From Allobosea sp. OK403 (GTDB lineage: Bacteria > Pseudomonadota > Alphaproteobacteria > Rhizobiales > Beijerinckiaceae), in NCBI RefSeq assembly GCF_900113835.1, contig NZ_FOQV01000003.1:186001-250000 (forward strand): 64,000 bases of DNA, written 5' to 3'. Positions 25,763 to 35,456 of this stretch are shown here, in pieces. Numbering within the stretch: the first letter of the stretch is position 1; each line of letters begins with the position of its first letter. Under the pieces are notes generated by a model, which saw nothing but the letters and a program-made list of their open reading frames with translations, searched no databases and was not told the DNA's origin. The translations under genes were made by a program, and so were the position numbers.

Positions 25763-26383
25763 ATGACGAACAGGCGACAGCTTCTGACCGGCAGCGCCGG
25801 CCTCGCAGCCGCCGCGATGCTGGGCGCGCGCAGTGCCCAGGCGCAGACCGATCTGACCACGGCCGGCCCGCTCGGCGATGTCTGGCTCGGCCCGGCCGAC
25901 GCCAAGGTGACGGTGATCGAATACGCCTCGATGACCTGCAGCCATTGCGCCGCCTTCCATGAGGAGACCTGGCCGGCGCTGAAGGCGAAGTACATCGACA
26001 CCGGCAAAATCCGCTTCACGCTGCGCGAATTCCCGCTCGATCCGCTGGCGACTGCCGGCTTCATGCTTGCCCGCTGCAACGGCAACGACAAATACTACCC
26101 GATGACCGACATGCTGTTCAGCCAGCAAAAGGCCTGGGCTTTTACCGACAAACCGGTCGATGCGCTGTCGAGCATGGTCAAACAGGCCGGTTTCACACAG
26201 GATTCGTTCGAAGCCTGCTTGAAAAGGCAAGATATCTATGACGCCGTCACGCAAGTGAAGGATCGTGGGGCCAAGGCTGGCGTCGATGCGACGCCGACCT
26301 TCTTCATCAACGGGCAGAAGCGTTCAGGTGCGCTCTCGATCGCCGAATTCGACAAGATCCTCGAACCGCTTCTCGCGGGCTGA
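25763..26383 (+). CDS. DsbA-family thiol:disulfide protein with Tat-like signal
   Basis: 206 residues. The N-terminus MTNRRQLLTGSAGLAAAAML has a twin-arginine motif before the hydrophobic core, so export may be by Tat. The DsbA-type active site is EYASMTCSHCAAFHEETWPA (CSHC) and the cis-proline loop is GVDATPTFFINGQ. The thioredoxin fold with helical insert and about 200 residues match the DsbA/BdbD class that introduces or rearranges disulfides in the periplasm. It lies directly upstream of smc, separated by a palindromic repeat. Confidence 0.85.
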   Translation: MTNRRQLLTGSAGLAAAAMLGARSAQAQTDLTTAGPLGDVWLGPADAKVTVIEYASMTCSHCAAFHEETWPALKAKYIDTGKIRFTLREFPLDPLATAGFMLARCNGNDKYYPMTDMLFSQQKAWAFTDKPVDALSSMVKQAGFTQDSFEACLKRQDIYDAVTQVKDRGAKAGVDATPTFFINGQKRSGALSIAEFDKILEPLLAG

Positions 26384-26412
26384 GGACGCTCGGCCACTTT
26401 CTCACGACCTCC

Positions 26413-26523
26413 CCGTCATCCCGGACGCAGCGAAGCGGAGATCCGGGATCCATCATAGAACGCCGACGAGCCCTATGATGGATCCCGGATCAGCGCCGCT
26501 TCGCGGCTTGTCCGGGATGACGG
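26413..26523. repeat. Palindromic intergenic repeat, ccgtcatcccgga type
   Basis: Outer arms ccgtcatcccgga and tccgggatgacgg; inner arms gatccgggatccatcat and atgatggatcccggatc. Lies between the DsbA-like gene and smc, 28 bases before the smc start. Confidence 0.85.
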
Positions 26524-26551
26524 CCGCAGATGTGGGACGGGGCGCGCGCTC

Positions 26552-29500
26552 ATGCAGCTGACGCGCCTCAAGCTCACCGGCTTCAAGACCTTCGTCGAGC
26601 CGACGGAGTTTCTGATCGAGCCGGGGCTGACCGGCATCGTCGGCCCCAATGGCTGCGGCAAGTCCAATCTCGTCGAAGCCCTGCGCTGGGTGATGGGCGA
26701 AAGCTCGTTCAAGAACATGCGCGGCTCGGGGATGGACGATGTCATCTTCGGCGGCTCGAATGAGCGCCCCGGCCGCAACATGGCCGAAGTCGCCCTCACC
26801 CTCGACAATACCGACCGCAGGGCGCCCGCCGCCTTCAACGAGACCGATGTCCTCGAAGTCACTCGCCGGATCGAGCGCGAGGAAGGCTCGACCTATCGCG
26901 TCAACGGCAAGGAGGTGCGCGCCAAGGATGTGCAACTCCTGTTCGCCGATGCCGCGACCGGCGCACGCTCGCCCGCTCTCGTGCGGCAAGGGCAGATCAG
27001 CGAGATCATCTCGGCCAAGCCGCAATCGCGCCGGCGCATCCTCGAGGACGCTGCCGGCATCGCCGGCCTGCACAGCCGCCGCCACGAAGCCGAACTGCGC
27101 CTGCGCGGAGCCGAGGAGAATCTGACGCGGCTCGAAGACGTTCTCGGCGAGATCGACGGGCAGATCGAGGCGCTGCAGCGCCAGGCGCGGCAGGCCGGGC
27201 GCTATCGCAGCCTGGCCGCCGATATCCGCCGGGCGGAAGCCGTGCTGGCGCTGATCGCCCATCACGAGGCGCGCCTGCACGAAGCGCAGGGCGAGCGCGC
27301 GCTGGAGGCGGCCGTGCGCGGCGTCGCCGAGCAGACCGGCATCCAGGCGGAAGCGGCGCGAATGCAGGCTGTCGCGGCACATGCGTTGCCGGCTTTGCGC
27401 GAAGCAGAGGCTGCGGCGGCCGCGACGCTGGTGCGGCTCAAGCGCGGCCTCGACGAGATTGAGGCCGCCAACCGCCGCGCCAAGCAGCGCGGCGAGGAAC
27501 TCGGCCGGCGATTGACCGAGCTTCAGGGCGATCTCGCCCGGCAGGAGAACGTCGCGCGCGATGCGAGCGGAAGCCTGTCGCGGCTGGCGGAAGAGGATGA
27601 CGAGCTGGCGCGCGAGGGCGCTGGCGCCGCCGCCAGCGCCGAGGCGGCAACGGCCAGCCTCTCCGAGACGGAAGCCGCCCTTGCCGCGGCCGAGACGGAG
27701 CATGCCGCTGCGCAAGCGCGTCTCTCCGATCTCGGCGCGCGGCGCGGCGCGCTCGAACGCGCCTTGCGCGAGGCGCGCGAGCGCGTCACCAGAGCCTCGG
27801 GCGAGCGCGACCGGCTCTTGCGCGACCAGGCTGCGCTCGACGCCGCAACCGCCTCGACGCCGCTGGCGGCGCTGCGGGAGGCGGTCACGACCGGCGAGGC
27901 TGCGATGGGCGAGGCCGACGCCCGGGCCAATGCCGCACGCGGCGCGCTTGCGGCCGCCCGAGAGCGCGAGACGCAATTGCGCGCTCCGCTGGCCGAAGCC
28001 GACCGCAAGGCGCAGCGGCTGGAAACCGAGATCAAGACCTTGCAGAAGCTGCTCGCGCCAGCGACCGGCGATCTCTGGCCGGCGATCATCGAAGCGATCA
28101 GCGTCGCCAAGGGCTATGAGACCGCGCTCGGCGCGGCGCTGGGGGATGATCTCGACGCCGCCACTGAGGCCTCCGCGCCGACGCATTGGCGCGACACCGG
28201 CCCGGGCGGGGACGACCCAGCCTTGCCTGCCGGCGTCGAGGCGCTGGGCCGGCAGGTGCGCGGCCCCGCCGCGCTGAAGCGCCGGCTCGCGCAGATCGGC
28301 ATCGTGGCGCGCACTGACGGCGCGCAGCTGCGCGATCAGCTCAAGCCCGGCCAGCGGCTGGTCTCACGTGAAGGCGATATCTGGCGCTGGGATGGCTTCA
28401 CCAGCGCCGCCGAGGCGCCCTCCCCGGCAGCGCGCCGCCTCGCCGAGAAGAACCGCCTCGGCGATCTCGAACGCGAAGCCCAGGCCGCGCGCGAGGCGGC
28501 GGAAACCGCGCGGGACGGGCTCGATGCGGCGACGAACGAAGCCAAGGCCGCCGCCCAGGTCGAAACCGCGGCGCTCGAAGCCGTGCGCATGGCGCGGCGC
28601 GGGCTCGACCAGGCGCGTGAACAGCTCGCCGCCGCCGAGCGCAAGGCCAGCGAGACAGCCGCAAGGCGCTCGGCGCTGAGCGAGGCGATCGAACGCCTCG
28701 GCCAGACCATCACTGAAGCGACGGCGCAGGCGGCCGGCCATGAAGAGGCATACGCTGCGCTCGCGCCATCGACCGATCTCGAAACCGTGCTGCTGAGGGC
28801 GCGCGTCGAGCTGGGCGAACGGCGTGTCGCAGCCTCCGATGCGCGGGCGCGGGTCCAGACCCTGGCGCGCGAGGCGGAGCTGCGCACGAAGCGGCGCGCC
28901 GCCATCGCGCAGGATGTCGCGGCCTGGCAGCAGCGCGCCGCCACCTCCAGCCAGACGGCCGAGGAGACCAGGCGCCGCATCGAGACGGTCTCGGCCGAGC
29001 AGAAGGCGCTGCTGGAGGCGCCCGACACCTTCCTGGTCGAGCGTCGCCGAATCGTCGCCGAGATCGAAACCGCCGAGGCCGGCCGGCGCGAGGCGGCCGA
29101 CAGCCTCGCTAAGGCGGAAACCGCCCTGACTGACGCCGACCGCCAGGCGCGGGCCGCGCTCGAAGGCCTGGCCGGCGCGCGCGAATTGCGCGCCTCGGCA
29201 GAGGCCAGGCTCGAGGCTGCCCGCCAGCGCGTCTCCGACGTGGCGCGCCAGATCGAGGACGGGCTGGAGACGACGCTCTCCGAACTGCAGGGGCTGACCG
29301 GGCTGAAGCCCGGCGAGGACCTGCCCGCGCAGGGCGCCGTCGAAAGCCGCCTCGCCGGCCTCAAGGGCGAACGCGAGCGGCTCGGCGCCGTCAATCTGCG
29401 CGCCGAGGACGAGCTCTCCGAGATCAAGGCCAAGCGTGAGGGCATGACGGGCGAGCGCGACGATCTGAGCGAGGCGATCCGGCGCCTGCGCCAGGCGATC

Positions 29501-30007
29501 GGTGCCTTGAACCGCGAGGGGCGCGAGCGCCTGCTCGCCGCCTTCGAGATCGTCAACGAGCAGTTCCAGCGCCTGTTCAACGTGCTGTTCGGCGGCGGCA
29601 CGGCCGAGCTGAAGCTGGTCGATTCCGAGGACCCGCTGGAGGCGGGGCTGGAAATCTTCGCCCGCCCGCCCGGCAAGAAGCCGCAAGTGATGACGCTGCT
29701 CTCGGGCGGCGAGCAGGCCCTGACCGCAACCGCGCTGATCTTCGCCGTGTTCCTGACAAACCCCTCGCCGATCTGCGTGCTCGACGAGGTCGATGCGCCG
29801 CTCGACGACGCCAATGTCGAGCGCTATTGCGACCTGCTCGACGAGATGGCGCGCAATACACAGACGCGCTTCATCCTGATCACCCACAACCCGATCACCA
29901 TGGCCCGGATGGACCGGCTCTTCGGCGTCACCATGGCCGAGCGCGGCGTCAGCCAGATGGTCTCCGTCGACCTCGCGACCGCCGAACGCATCCGCGAGGC
30001 CGGTTGA
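26552..30007 (+). CDS. smc: Chromosome segregation protein SMC
   Basis: 1151 residues, normal for bacterial SMC. ATPase that organises and resolves chromosomes as a dimer with ScpA and ScpB (not in this window). Walker A GPNGCGKSN is at residues 31-39. Long Ala/Glu/Arg-rich coiled coils flank a central hinge at about residues 500-650. The ABC signature LLSGGEQALTATALIFAVF is near 1050 and Walker B CVLDEVDAPLDDANVERY near 1075. The coiled coils are very rich in alanine, which explains long antisense open frames. Confidence 0.95.
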   Translation: MQLTRLKLTGFKTFVEPTEFLIEPGLTGIVGPNGCGKSNLVEALRWVMGESSFKNMRGSGMDDVIFGGSNERPGRNMAEVALTLDNTDRRAPAAFNETDVLEVTRRIEREEGSTYRVNGKEVRAKDVQLLFADAATGARSPALVRQGQISEIISAKPQSRRRILEDAAGIAGLHSRRHEAELRLRGAEENLTRLEDVLGEIDGQIEALQRQARQAGRYRSLAADIRRAEAVLALIAHHEARLHEAQGERALEAAVRGVAEQTGIQAEAARMQAVAAHALPALREAEAAAAATLVRLKRGLDEIEAANRRAKQRGEELGRRLTELQGDLARQENVARDASGSLSRLAEEDDELAREGAGAAASAEAATASLSETEAALAAAETEHAAAQARLSDLGARRGALERALREARERVTRASGERDRLLRDQAALDAATASTPLAALREAVTTGEAAMGEADARANAARGALAAARERETQLRAPLAEADRKAQRLETEIKTLQKLLAPATGDLWPAIIEAISVAKGYETALGAALGDDLDAATEASAPTHWRDTGPGGDDPALPAGVEALGRQVRGPAALKRRLAQIGIVARTDGAQLRDQLKPGQRLVSREGDIWRWDGFTSAAEAPSPAARRLAEKNRLGDLEREAQAAREAAETARDGLDAATNEAKAAAQVETAALEAVRMARRGLDQAREQLAAAERKASETAARRSALSEAIERLGQTITEATAQAAGHEEAYAALAPSTDLETVLLRARVELGERRVAASDARARVQTLAREAELRTKRRAAIAQDVAAWQQRAATSSQTAEETRRRIETVSAEQKALLEAPDTFLVERRRIVAEIETAEAGRREAADSLAKAETALTDADRQARAALEGLAGARELRASAEARLEAARQRVSDVARQIEDGLETTLSELQGLTGLKPGEDLPAQGAVESRLAGLKGERERLGAVNLRAEDELSEIKAKREGMTGERDDLSEAIRRLRQAIGALNREGRERLLAAFEIVNEQFQRLFNVLFGGGTAELKLVDSEDPLEAGLEIFARPPGKKPQVMTLLSGGEQALTATALIFAVFLTNPSPICVLDEVDAPLDDANVERYCDLLDEMARNTQTRFILITHNPITMARMDRLFGVTMAERGVSQMVSVDLATAERIREAG

Positions 30008-30101
30008 AAAATTGCCACAATCGACGCGGCAATGCGGCAAGAATGTCGCATCTCGCCTGAATTTATAAATATTCCAATACCTTAAGCCACTTTGCCCTGC
30101 C

Positions 30102-30130
30102 TTGACAGGGCGGGGACCGGGCAATAAAGG
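30102..30130 (+). promoter_or_regulatory. Candidate promoter of the F0 ATP synthase operon
   Basis: ttgaca (30102-30107), a perfect -35 hexamer, then 17 bases and taaagg as a weak -10. It lies 128 bases upstream of the first gene. Confidence 0.4.
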
Positions 30131-30229
30131 AGGCCGTGCTGACGACGGCTCGATGCGCGGGTCTGGACAGGGATAGAGTGGTTTTTCACCGGATCGTGGC
30201 CATTTCGCGATCAGGGAGGGATCATCGCC

Positions 30230-30580
30230 ATGTCGGAACCTGACAAAAGCGCCTCAGATACGGAGTTGCGCGCAAGACTGGACTCTTTGAAGTCCGCCAT
30301 CGGGCGGGCAGAGGAGAGTGAAAAGCCGGGCGCAAGTCCGGCTGGGAAGGACAAGGCGCTTGCGGGCGCGATGTCTTCCGGATTTCGCGCAGCAACCGAT
30401 CTCGCAGGCGGCATCATCGCGGGCGCCCTTCTCGGGTTCCTCGGAGACCGGTGGCTCGGAACGTCTCCGTTCCTGCTGATCGCCTTCCTGGCGCTTGGCA
30501 CCATCGCCGGTTTTCGTTCCGCTTATCGGCTCGGCGTGCGTCCGACCTCAGGGTCTCAGGACGACGCGGCGAAGAAATAA
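30230..30580 (+). CDS. atpI: ATP synthase protein I (AtpI/AtpZ family)
   Basis: 116 residues. A polar N-terminal 45 residues (MSEPDKSASDTELRARLDSL) precede two membrane helices, LAGGIIAGALLGFLGDRWLG and FLLIAFLALGTIAGFRSAYR, the pattern of AtpI, which assists c-ring assembly. A strong ribosome site (gggaggg) lies upstream. First gene of the F0 operon, 44 bases before atpB. Confidence 0.85.
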   Translation: MSEPDKSASDTELRARLDSLKSAIGRAEESEKPGASPAGKDKALAGAMSSGFRAATDLAGGIIAGALLGFLGDRWLGTSPFLLIAFLALGTIAGFRSAYRLGVRPTSGSQDDAAKK

Positions 30581-30624
30581 CCGAAGAGGCAGCCATGCGG
30601 GCTGCGCGACGAGGGGCTTGAGAC

Positions 30625-31389
30625 ATGGCGGCTGGCGGCGGAATCGATCCGATCCACCAATTCGAGATCCATCCGATCGTGGGCCTGCGCCCCTTCGGGC
30701 TCGACCTGTCGTTCACCAATTCCTCGCTGCTGATGGTCCTGATCGTGGGCGTCGTCTCGCTGGTCATGATCTATGGCTCGAGCCAGCGCGCCACCGTGCC
30801 CGGCCGCCTGCAGTCGCTCGCCGAGATCGCCTATGAATTCGTCGCCTCGACCGTCACAGGCGTGATGGGCAAGGACGGCATGCGCTTCTTCCCCTTCGTC
30901 TTCTCGCTCTTCATGTTCGTGCTGACGGCGAACCTGCTCGGCATGGTCCCGAGCTCCTTCACCGTCACCAGCCACATCATCGTCACCGCCGCCTTCGCCT
31001 TCCTCGTCATCGGCGTCGTGCTGGTCTATGGCATCATCAAGCATGGCAGCCATTTCTTCGGCTTGTTCGTGCCATCGGGCGTTCCCGGCTGGCTCCTGCC
31101 CTTCATGGTGCTGATCGAGGCGATTTCCTTCGTCTCGCGGCCGATCTCGCTCTCCTTGCGTCTGTTCGGCAACATGCTGGCCGGCCACATCGCGCTCAAG
31201 GTCTTCGGCGGCTTCGTCGTCGCGCTGACCACGGGCGCGGGCTTGCTCGGTTATGTCATCGCGCCTCTGCCGCTGCTGCTCGCCGTCGCGCTCACCGCGC
31301 TCGAGTTCCTCGTCGCTTTCCTGCAGGCCTATGTCTTCGCGATCCTGACCTGCGTCTATCTCAACGATGCTCTGCATCCGGGCCACTGA
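30625..31389 (+). CDS. atpB: F0F1 ATP synthase subunit a
   Basis: 254 residues, five or six membrane helices. It forms the proton half-channels against the c-ring. The essential arginine is in [20 protein letters not shown]. The N-terminal [20 protein letters not shown] is typical of alphaproteobacterial subunit a, and the last helix [20 protein letters not shown] is conserved. Confidence 0.95.
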   Translation: MAAGGGIDPIHQFEIHPIVGLRPFGLDLSFTNSSLLMVLIVGVVSLVMIYGSSQRATVPGRLQSLAEIAYEFVASTVTGVMGKDGMRFFPFVFSLFMFVLTANLLGMVPSSFTVTSHIIVTAAFAFLVIGVVLVYGIIKHGSHFFGLFVPSGVPGWLLPFMVLIEAISFVSRPISLSLRLFGNMLAGHIALKVFGGFVVALTTGAGLLGYVIAPLPLLLAVALTALEFLVAFLQAYVFAILTCVYLNDALHPGH

Positions 31390-31452
31390 GCCCAGAGCCG
31401 AGATCGCGAGAGTTCACCCACCCGCTCAAGCTTTTCACACCGGAGAAAGACT

Positions 31453-31680
31453 ATGGATCCTGTTGCAGCCAAGTATCTCGGCGCTGGCCTCGCCTGCCTC
31501 GGAATGGGCCTCGCCGCCATCGGCGTCGGCAGCATTTTCGGCAACTTCCTCTCGGGCGCGCTGCGCAACCCTTCGGCCGCCGACGGCCAGTTCGGTCGCG
31601 CCTTCATCGGCGCGGCGCTCGCGGAAGGTCTCGGCATCTTCTGCTTCGTCGTCGCGCTCGTCCTGATGTTCGTGCTCTGA
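31453..31680 (+). CDS. atpE: F0F1 ATP synthase subunit c
   Basis: 75 residues, a two-helix hairpin. The loop between the helices holds NPSAADGQ, and the proton-carrying carboxylate is the Glu in [20 protein letters not shown]. Glutamate rather than aspartate is normal for alphaproteobacteria. The lack of extra polar ligands next to it suggests proton rather than sodium coupling. It lies 63 bases after atpB. Confidence 0.95.
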   Translation: MDPVAAKYLGAGLACLGMGLAAIGVGSIFGNFLSGALRNPSAADGQFGRAFIGAALAEGLGIFCFVVALVLMFVL

Positions 31681-31772
31681 CGCACGCATCTTACGTCGCC
31701 TTGTCGAACTCCGGCGCGTCTCGCGGCGCCGGAGTGCCGGCATCACTGCTCTTCCGGCTGAAAGGCATTGCC

Positions 31773-32369
31773 ATGCCGTTTCGTTCTGCAACTGTCTTCG
31801 GACGAGGACTGGTGGCTTCCGCTGCCCTGCTCGCGGCCGGTGCGGCCCAGGCCGCGGCAGAGCACGGCGCCAAGGCCTCCTTCCCGCCCTTCGATGCCAG
31901 GACCTTCGCCGGACAGCTCTTCTGGCTGGCGATCACGTTTGGAGCCCTCTACTGGCTGATGTCGAGGGTCGCTCTGCCGCGCGTCGGCGCCATCCTGGAA
32001 GAGCGGGCGGGCACGATCTCGCGCGATCTCGACCAGGCTGCACGGATGCAGGCGAAGGCCGAGGAAACCTCCCAGGCCTATGAGAAAGCCCTCACCGAGG
32101 CCCGCAAGAACGCGCAGTCGATCGCGCAGGCTTCCCGCGACGCCGGCACCAAGGCGTCGGATGAGCGTCGCCGCTCGGTCGAGGCCGAACTCACCGCCAA
32201 GCTCGACAAGGCGGAAGCCGCCATCGCCAGCACCAAGTCGAAGGCGATGTCCAATGTCCGCGGCCTCGGCAGCGAAGTCGCGGTTGCGATCGTGACCAAG
32301 TTGACGGGTCAGGCTCCCAGCACGGCTGAGGCGTCCGACGCGGTCGATCAGGCCCTGGCGCAGGGCTGA
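31773..32369 (+). CDS. atpF2: F0F1 ATP synthase subunit b'
   Basis: 198 residues from MPFRSATVFGRGLVASAALL; the open frame extends 24 codons upstream but without similarity. The N-terminus has a signal-like hydrophobic stretch ending AAQAAAEHG, followed by the membrane helix FWLAITFGALYWLMSRVALP and a long charged helix that forms the peripheral stalk. Separate b and b' genes are typical of alphaproteobacteria and other photosynthetic-lineage bacteria. It lies 11 bases upstream of atpF. Confidence 0.9.
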   Translation: MPFRSATVFGRGLVASAALLAAGAAQAAAEHGAKASFPPFDARTFAGQLFWLAITFGALYWLMSRVALPRVGAILEERAGTISRDLDQAARMQAKAEETSQAYEKALTEARKNAQSIAQASRDAGTKASDERRRSVEAELTAKLDKAEAAIASTKSKAMSNVRGLGSEVAVAIVTKLTGQAPSTAEASDAVDQALAQG

Positions 32370-32380
32370 GGAGAGATCAG

Positions 32381-32857
32381 ATGGATACCTTCTGGGTCGG
32401 CGTCGCCCTCGTCATCTTCCTGGGCCTGCTCGCCAAATTCGGCGTGCACAAGAAAATCACCGCCGCGCTCGATTCGCGCGGCGAGATGGTCGCCCGTGAA
32501 CTGGCCGAGGCCCGCCGCTTGCGGCAGGACGCCGAAAAGCTGCTTGCCGAGTACGAAGCCAAGCGCAAGGCCGCCGAAGCGGAGGCCGCCAGCATCATCG
32601 CCGCGGCCAATGACGAGGCCAAGCGTCTCGCTTCCGAGGCGGAGGCCAAGCTGAACGAGTTCGTCACCCGCCGCACCAAATCGGCGGAGGACAAGATCGC
32701 TCAGGCCGAGATCCAGGCGGAGGCCGAGGTTCGCGCCGCCGCCGCCGAGGCCGCGACCCGCGCTGCCGAGGCCATCCTGCGTGGACAGATGGCCGGAAAG
32801 GCCGGCGAGGCCGCCTTCTCGACCGGCCTGCAAGAGGTCAAGGCCAAGCTGAACTGA
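32381..32857 (+). CDS. atpF: F0F1 ATP synthase subunit b
   Basis: 158 residues. One N-terminal membrane helix, FWVGVALVIFLGLLAKFGVH, then a long Ala/Glu/Arg helix (residues 30-150) that dimerises with b' as the peripheral stalk. Last gene of the F0 operon; a strong terminator follows after 27 bases. The F1 genes (atpHAGDC) are not in this window, as expected for this group. Confidence 0.92.
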   Translation: MDTFWVGVALVIFLGLLAKFGVHKKITAALDSRGEMVARELAEARRLRQDAEKLLAEYEAKRKAAEAEAASIIAAANDEAKRLASEAEAKLNEFVTRRTKSAEDKIAQAEIQAEAEVRAAAAEAATRAAEAILRGQMAGKAGEAAFSTGLQEVKAKLN

Positions 32858-32884
32858 GTTCATCTCGGCCCGCCATCAAATCGA

Positions 32885-32915
32885 CGCCGCGATCCCCTGG
32901 GATCGCGGCGTTTTT
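32885..32915 (+). terminator. Rho-independent terminator of the F0 operon
   Basis: Arms cgccgcgatcc and ggatcgcggcg (11 bp, perfect), loop cctg, then ttttt. Confidence 0.92.
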
Positions 32916-32957
32916 CTTTGGCCCGCCCGCCTTGGGCCTTCAGGAGGCTTCCGTTCC

Positions 32958-33785
32958 ATGATGCCGCTGCTTCGGACCACTCTTCTCGCCAGCACTCTCC
33001 TCGTTGGTCCTGCCAGCCTGGGCCTCACCGGCTCGGCATTCGCGATGGAGCAGGTCAACTTCCCCTCGCGCGACGGCACCCTCCTGACGGGCTGGCTCGC
33101 CAAGCCGGCCGGCGCAGGGCCCTTCCCGACCGTCGTCGCCATGCATGGCTGCGCCGGCCTCTGGACGCGCTCCGGCAGAATGAATGCGCGCGAGACCGAC
33201 TGGAGCCAGCGCCTCAACGCTGCCGGCTACGCCGTGCTGCTGCCCGACAGTTTTCGCCCGCGCGGATTATCCTCGCTCTGCAATGATCGCGACCGCGCAC
33301 TGACCCCTGCCGGCCGCACCAAGGATGCCTTCGGTGCCAGCGACTGGCTGGCGCAGCAGCCCTTCGTCGCGGCCGGGCGCCCCAGCCTGATCGGCTGGTC
33401 GAATGGCGGCTCAACGGTGCTGCGCGTCGCTGGCGACGCCGCTGCAGCCGGCGCTGGCGGGTTTCGCAAGGTGATCGCCTTCTATCCGGGCTGCCGCGTG
33501 ATCTTGCAGCGCGGCTGGAGCGCCAAGGTGCCGACCACGATCCTGCAGGGGCTCGCCGACGACTGGACCCCGGCCGCCCCCTGCCAGGAATTGGCGCAGC
33601 GCGGCGGCGCGCAGTTCGCCGGCTTTGCCGGTGCCTATCACGATTTCGACCATCCCGACCTGCCGCTGCGCGAGCGCAACGCCGCCTTCTCGCAGCGCCC
33701 GGACGGCAAGGTCACGATCGGCACGAATCCGGAGGCGCGCCAGCAGGCGATCAGCGCCGTGATGGCGATCCTGGCCGCGCCTTAG
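32958..33785 (+). CDS. Secreted dienelactone hydrolase-like alpha/beta hydrolase
   Basis: 275 residues with a signal peptide (cleavage near TGSAFAMEQ). The fold is shown by FPTVVAMHGCAGLWTRSGRM (oxyanion strand) and the nucleophile elbow LIGWSNGGSTVL. The nucleophile is serine in GWSNGG, where true dienelactone hydrolases have cysteine. An Asp (LADDWTPAAPC) and His (YHDFDHPD) complete a likely triad. Hydrolysis of an ester or lactone in the periplasm is likely; the substrate is unknown. Confidence 0.75.
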   Translation: MMPLLRTTLLASTLLVGPASLGLTGSAFAMEQVNFPSRDGTLLTGWLAKPAGAGPFPTVVAMHGCAGLWTRSGRMNARETDWSQRLNAAGYAVLLPDSFRPRGLSSLCNDRDRALTPAGRTKDAFGASDWLAQQPFVAAGRPSLIGWSNGGSTVLRVAGDAAAAGAGGFRKVIAFYPGCRVILQRGWSAKVPTTILQGLADDWTPAAPCQELAQRGGAQFAGFAGAYHDFDHPDLPLRERNAAFSQRPDGKVTIGTNPEARQQAISAVMAILAAP

Positions 33786-33819
33786 AGCATCGGCTACGCT
33801 CAAGTGGAATCAGAAGGCA

Positions 33820-33932
33820 GTCATCCCGGACAAGCCGCGCCAGCGGCGCTGATCCGGGATCCATTCCCGAGCGCCGCTTGTCGAGGCTCAGGAATGGATC
33901 CCGGGTCTACGCTTCGCTACGCCCGGGATGAC
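33820..33932. repeat. Palindromic intergenic repeat, gtcatcccgga type
   Basis: Outer arms gtcatcccgg and cccgggatgac; inner arms gatccgggatccattcc and ggaatggatcccgggtc (near-perfect). Lies between the convergent hydrolase and L,D-transpeptidase genes. Confidence 0.85.
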
Positions 33933-33969
33933 GGCGTGTTTCCAAACCAAGACGGCATGTCGAAGCCCC

Positions 33970-35256
33970 TCAGTTGACGGCGGTCGCCGTCGTCGCGGGA
34001 GCCGGCTTCGCTGCGACGGGCTTGGCCGGCACAGCGCCAGCAGGCTTGGCTTCGAGCTTCTGGGCGGGAACCAGAGGCGGCGTCTTAGGCTTGGGCTTGC
34101 GCGCCACGATCGTCGAGGTGGCGATGCCCTGCGGCGTGTCGAGGCCGTAGATGTCCTCACGGAACTGGACGAGCCCATCGCCCGACTGCCAGCCGGTGAG
34201 ATAGACCCAGGCGACCGGCACCGATTTCTTCAGGGGAATGTTCTTGCGCTCGTTCTTGGCGATCTCGGCCTCGATCGCCGGTTGCGTCCATTCCGTGCCT
34301 TCGAGCAGCCAGGCGGCGAGGTCGCGAACGCCCTCGATACGGGCGCAGCCCGACGAGTTGAAGCGTACATCGTTGCGAAACAGCGTCTTCTTCGGCGTGT
34401 CGTGCATGTAGACCGCCTCGGAATTTGGCATATCAATCTTGAGCTGACCCAGCGAGTTCGTCGGCCCCGGCTCCTGTCGCACGGTGAAATAGGGCGACTT
34501 CAGGCTTGCCCAGTTCACGCTCGCGGGGTCGATTTCCTTGTTCTCGGCGCCCAGCAGCTTCATGTTCGACTTGGTGATGAAGCCCGGATCCTGCCGCATA
34601 TGGGGGATGATGTCGGCCTTCACGATCGAGGTCGGCACCGTCCAGTAGGGGTTGAGGTTCACCGAGGTGATGTTGGCCTGCAGCACCGGCGAGGGCCGGT
34701 CCGACCGCCCGACCACGGCAAGATGCCGGCGCTGGACGACGCCATTCTCCACCGCCTCGACGCTGGCGCCGGGGATGTTGACCACGACATAGCGCCCGGC
34801 AAAGGTGAAGCCGTTGCTCTTCAACCGCTCCAGCGTGGCGGTCAGCTGGTTCAGGCGCACCTCGACCGGCACGTTCATCGCCTTCAGCGTCAGCCGGCCG
34901 ATCGTGCCGAGATCCGACAGGCCATGGCGAAGCTGGAAGCGCTTCACCGCGGCGACGACGGCCGCGTCATAGACATCGCCCGGCAGCGCTTCCGGAGCCA
35001 GATCCCCGCTCAGCATCAATCGCTGCTTCAGGATCGTGACATCGGGCCCTTGCGCATCGGGCTTCAGGTTCGAAGCCGAGCCCGGCACCTTGGGCCAGCC
35101 GCCGCGATTGGCGATGTCCTCATGCGCGATCAGCGCCTCGAGCGTGCGGTCATAGGTGTTGGGGCCGTAGCTCGGCTGCTCGGCGCGCGCGCCTGCCGCC
35201 CCCAGGAAAAGGGCGAAAGCAGCGGCGACGGAAATCTTGACGAAACGCACGGCCAT
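33970..35256 (-). CDS. L,D-transpeptidase (YcbB-like, YkuD domain) with peptidoglycan-binding domain
   Basis: 428 residues from MAVRFVKISVAAAFALFLGA; an ATG five codons upstream is possible. After the signal peptide comes a peptidoglycan-binding-like region (DVTILKQRLMLSGDLAPEAL to VVAAVKRFQLRHGLSDLGTI, residues 70-130). A YkuD catalytic domain follows, with YMHDTPKKTLFRNDVRFNSS then GCARIEGVRDLAAWLLEG, where the Cys is the nucleophile. It makes 3-3 peptidoglycan cross-links or attaches proteins. The C-terminal tail is Ala/Pro/Lys-rich low complexity. Confidence 0.9.
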   Translation of the reverse strand: MAVRFVKISVAAAFALFLGAAGARAEQPSYGPNTYDRTLEALIAHEDIANRGGWPKVPGSASNLKPDAQGPDVTILKQRLMLSGDLAPEALPGDVYDAAVVAAVKRFQLRHGLSDLGTIGRLTLKAMNVPVEVRLNQLTATLERLKSNGFTFAGRYVVVNIPGASVEAVENGVVQRRHLAVVGRSDRPSPVLQANITSVNLNPYWTVPTSIVKADIIPHMRQDPGFITKSNMKLLGAENKEIDPASVNWASLKSPYFTVRQEPGPTNSLGQLKIDMPNSEAVYMHDTPKKTLFRNDVRFNSSGCARIEGVRDLAAWLLEGTEWTQPAIEAEIAKNERKNIPLKKSVPVAWVYLTGWQSGDGLVQFREDIYGLDTPQGIATSTIVARKPKPKTPPLVPAQKLEAKPAGAVPAKPVAAKPAPATTATAVN

Positions 35257-35412
35257 GGAAGTGTCCCACAATGCGCCGAAGGCGCACCTCGGAAGCTTCC
35301 CTCCTATATGGTCAAGGAAGCCTTAAGGCCGGGTAGAGAATTACGTATCGGAACATTTCAGGGCGAGACCGCCCTTGCGCGCCAAGCCAGGCAACCCAAG
35401 GGTCGCCCGGCG

Positions 35413-35456
35413 GCCCCTGGATTGCTTCGTCGCCAGAATCCTCGCGATGACAAGGG
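35413..35456. repeat. Decayed half of a palindromic intergenic repeat
   Basis: ggcccctggattgcttcgtc followed by gccagaatcctcgcgatgac resembles the right half of the repeat at 15459-15552. It lies next to the gcvPB stop codon. Confidence 0.5.
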
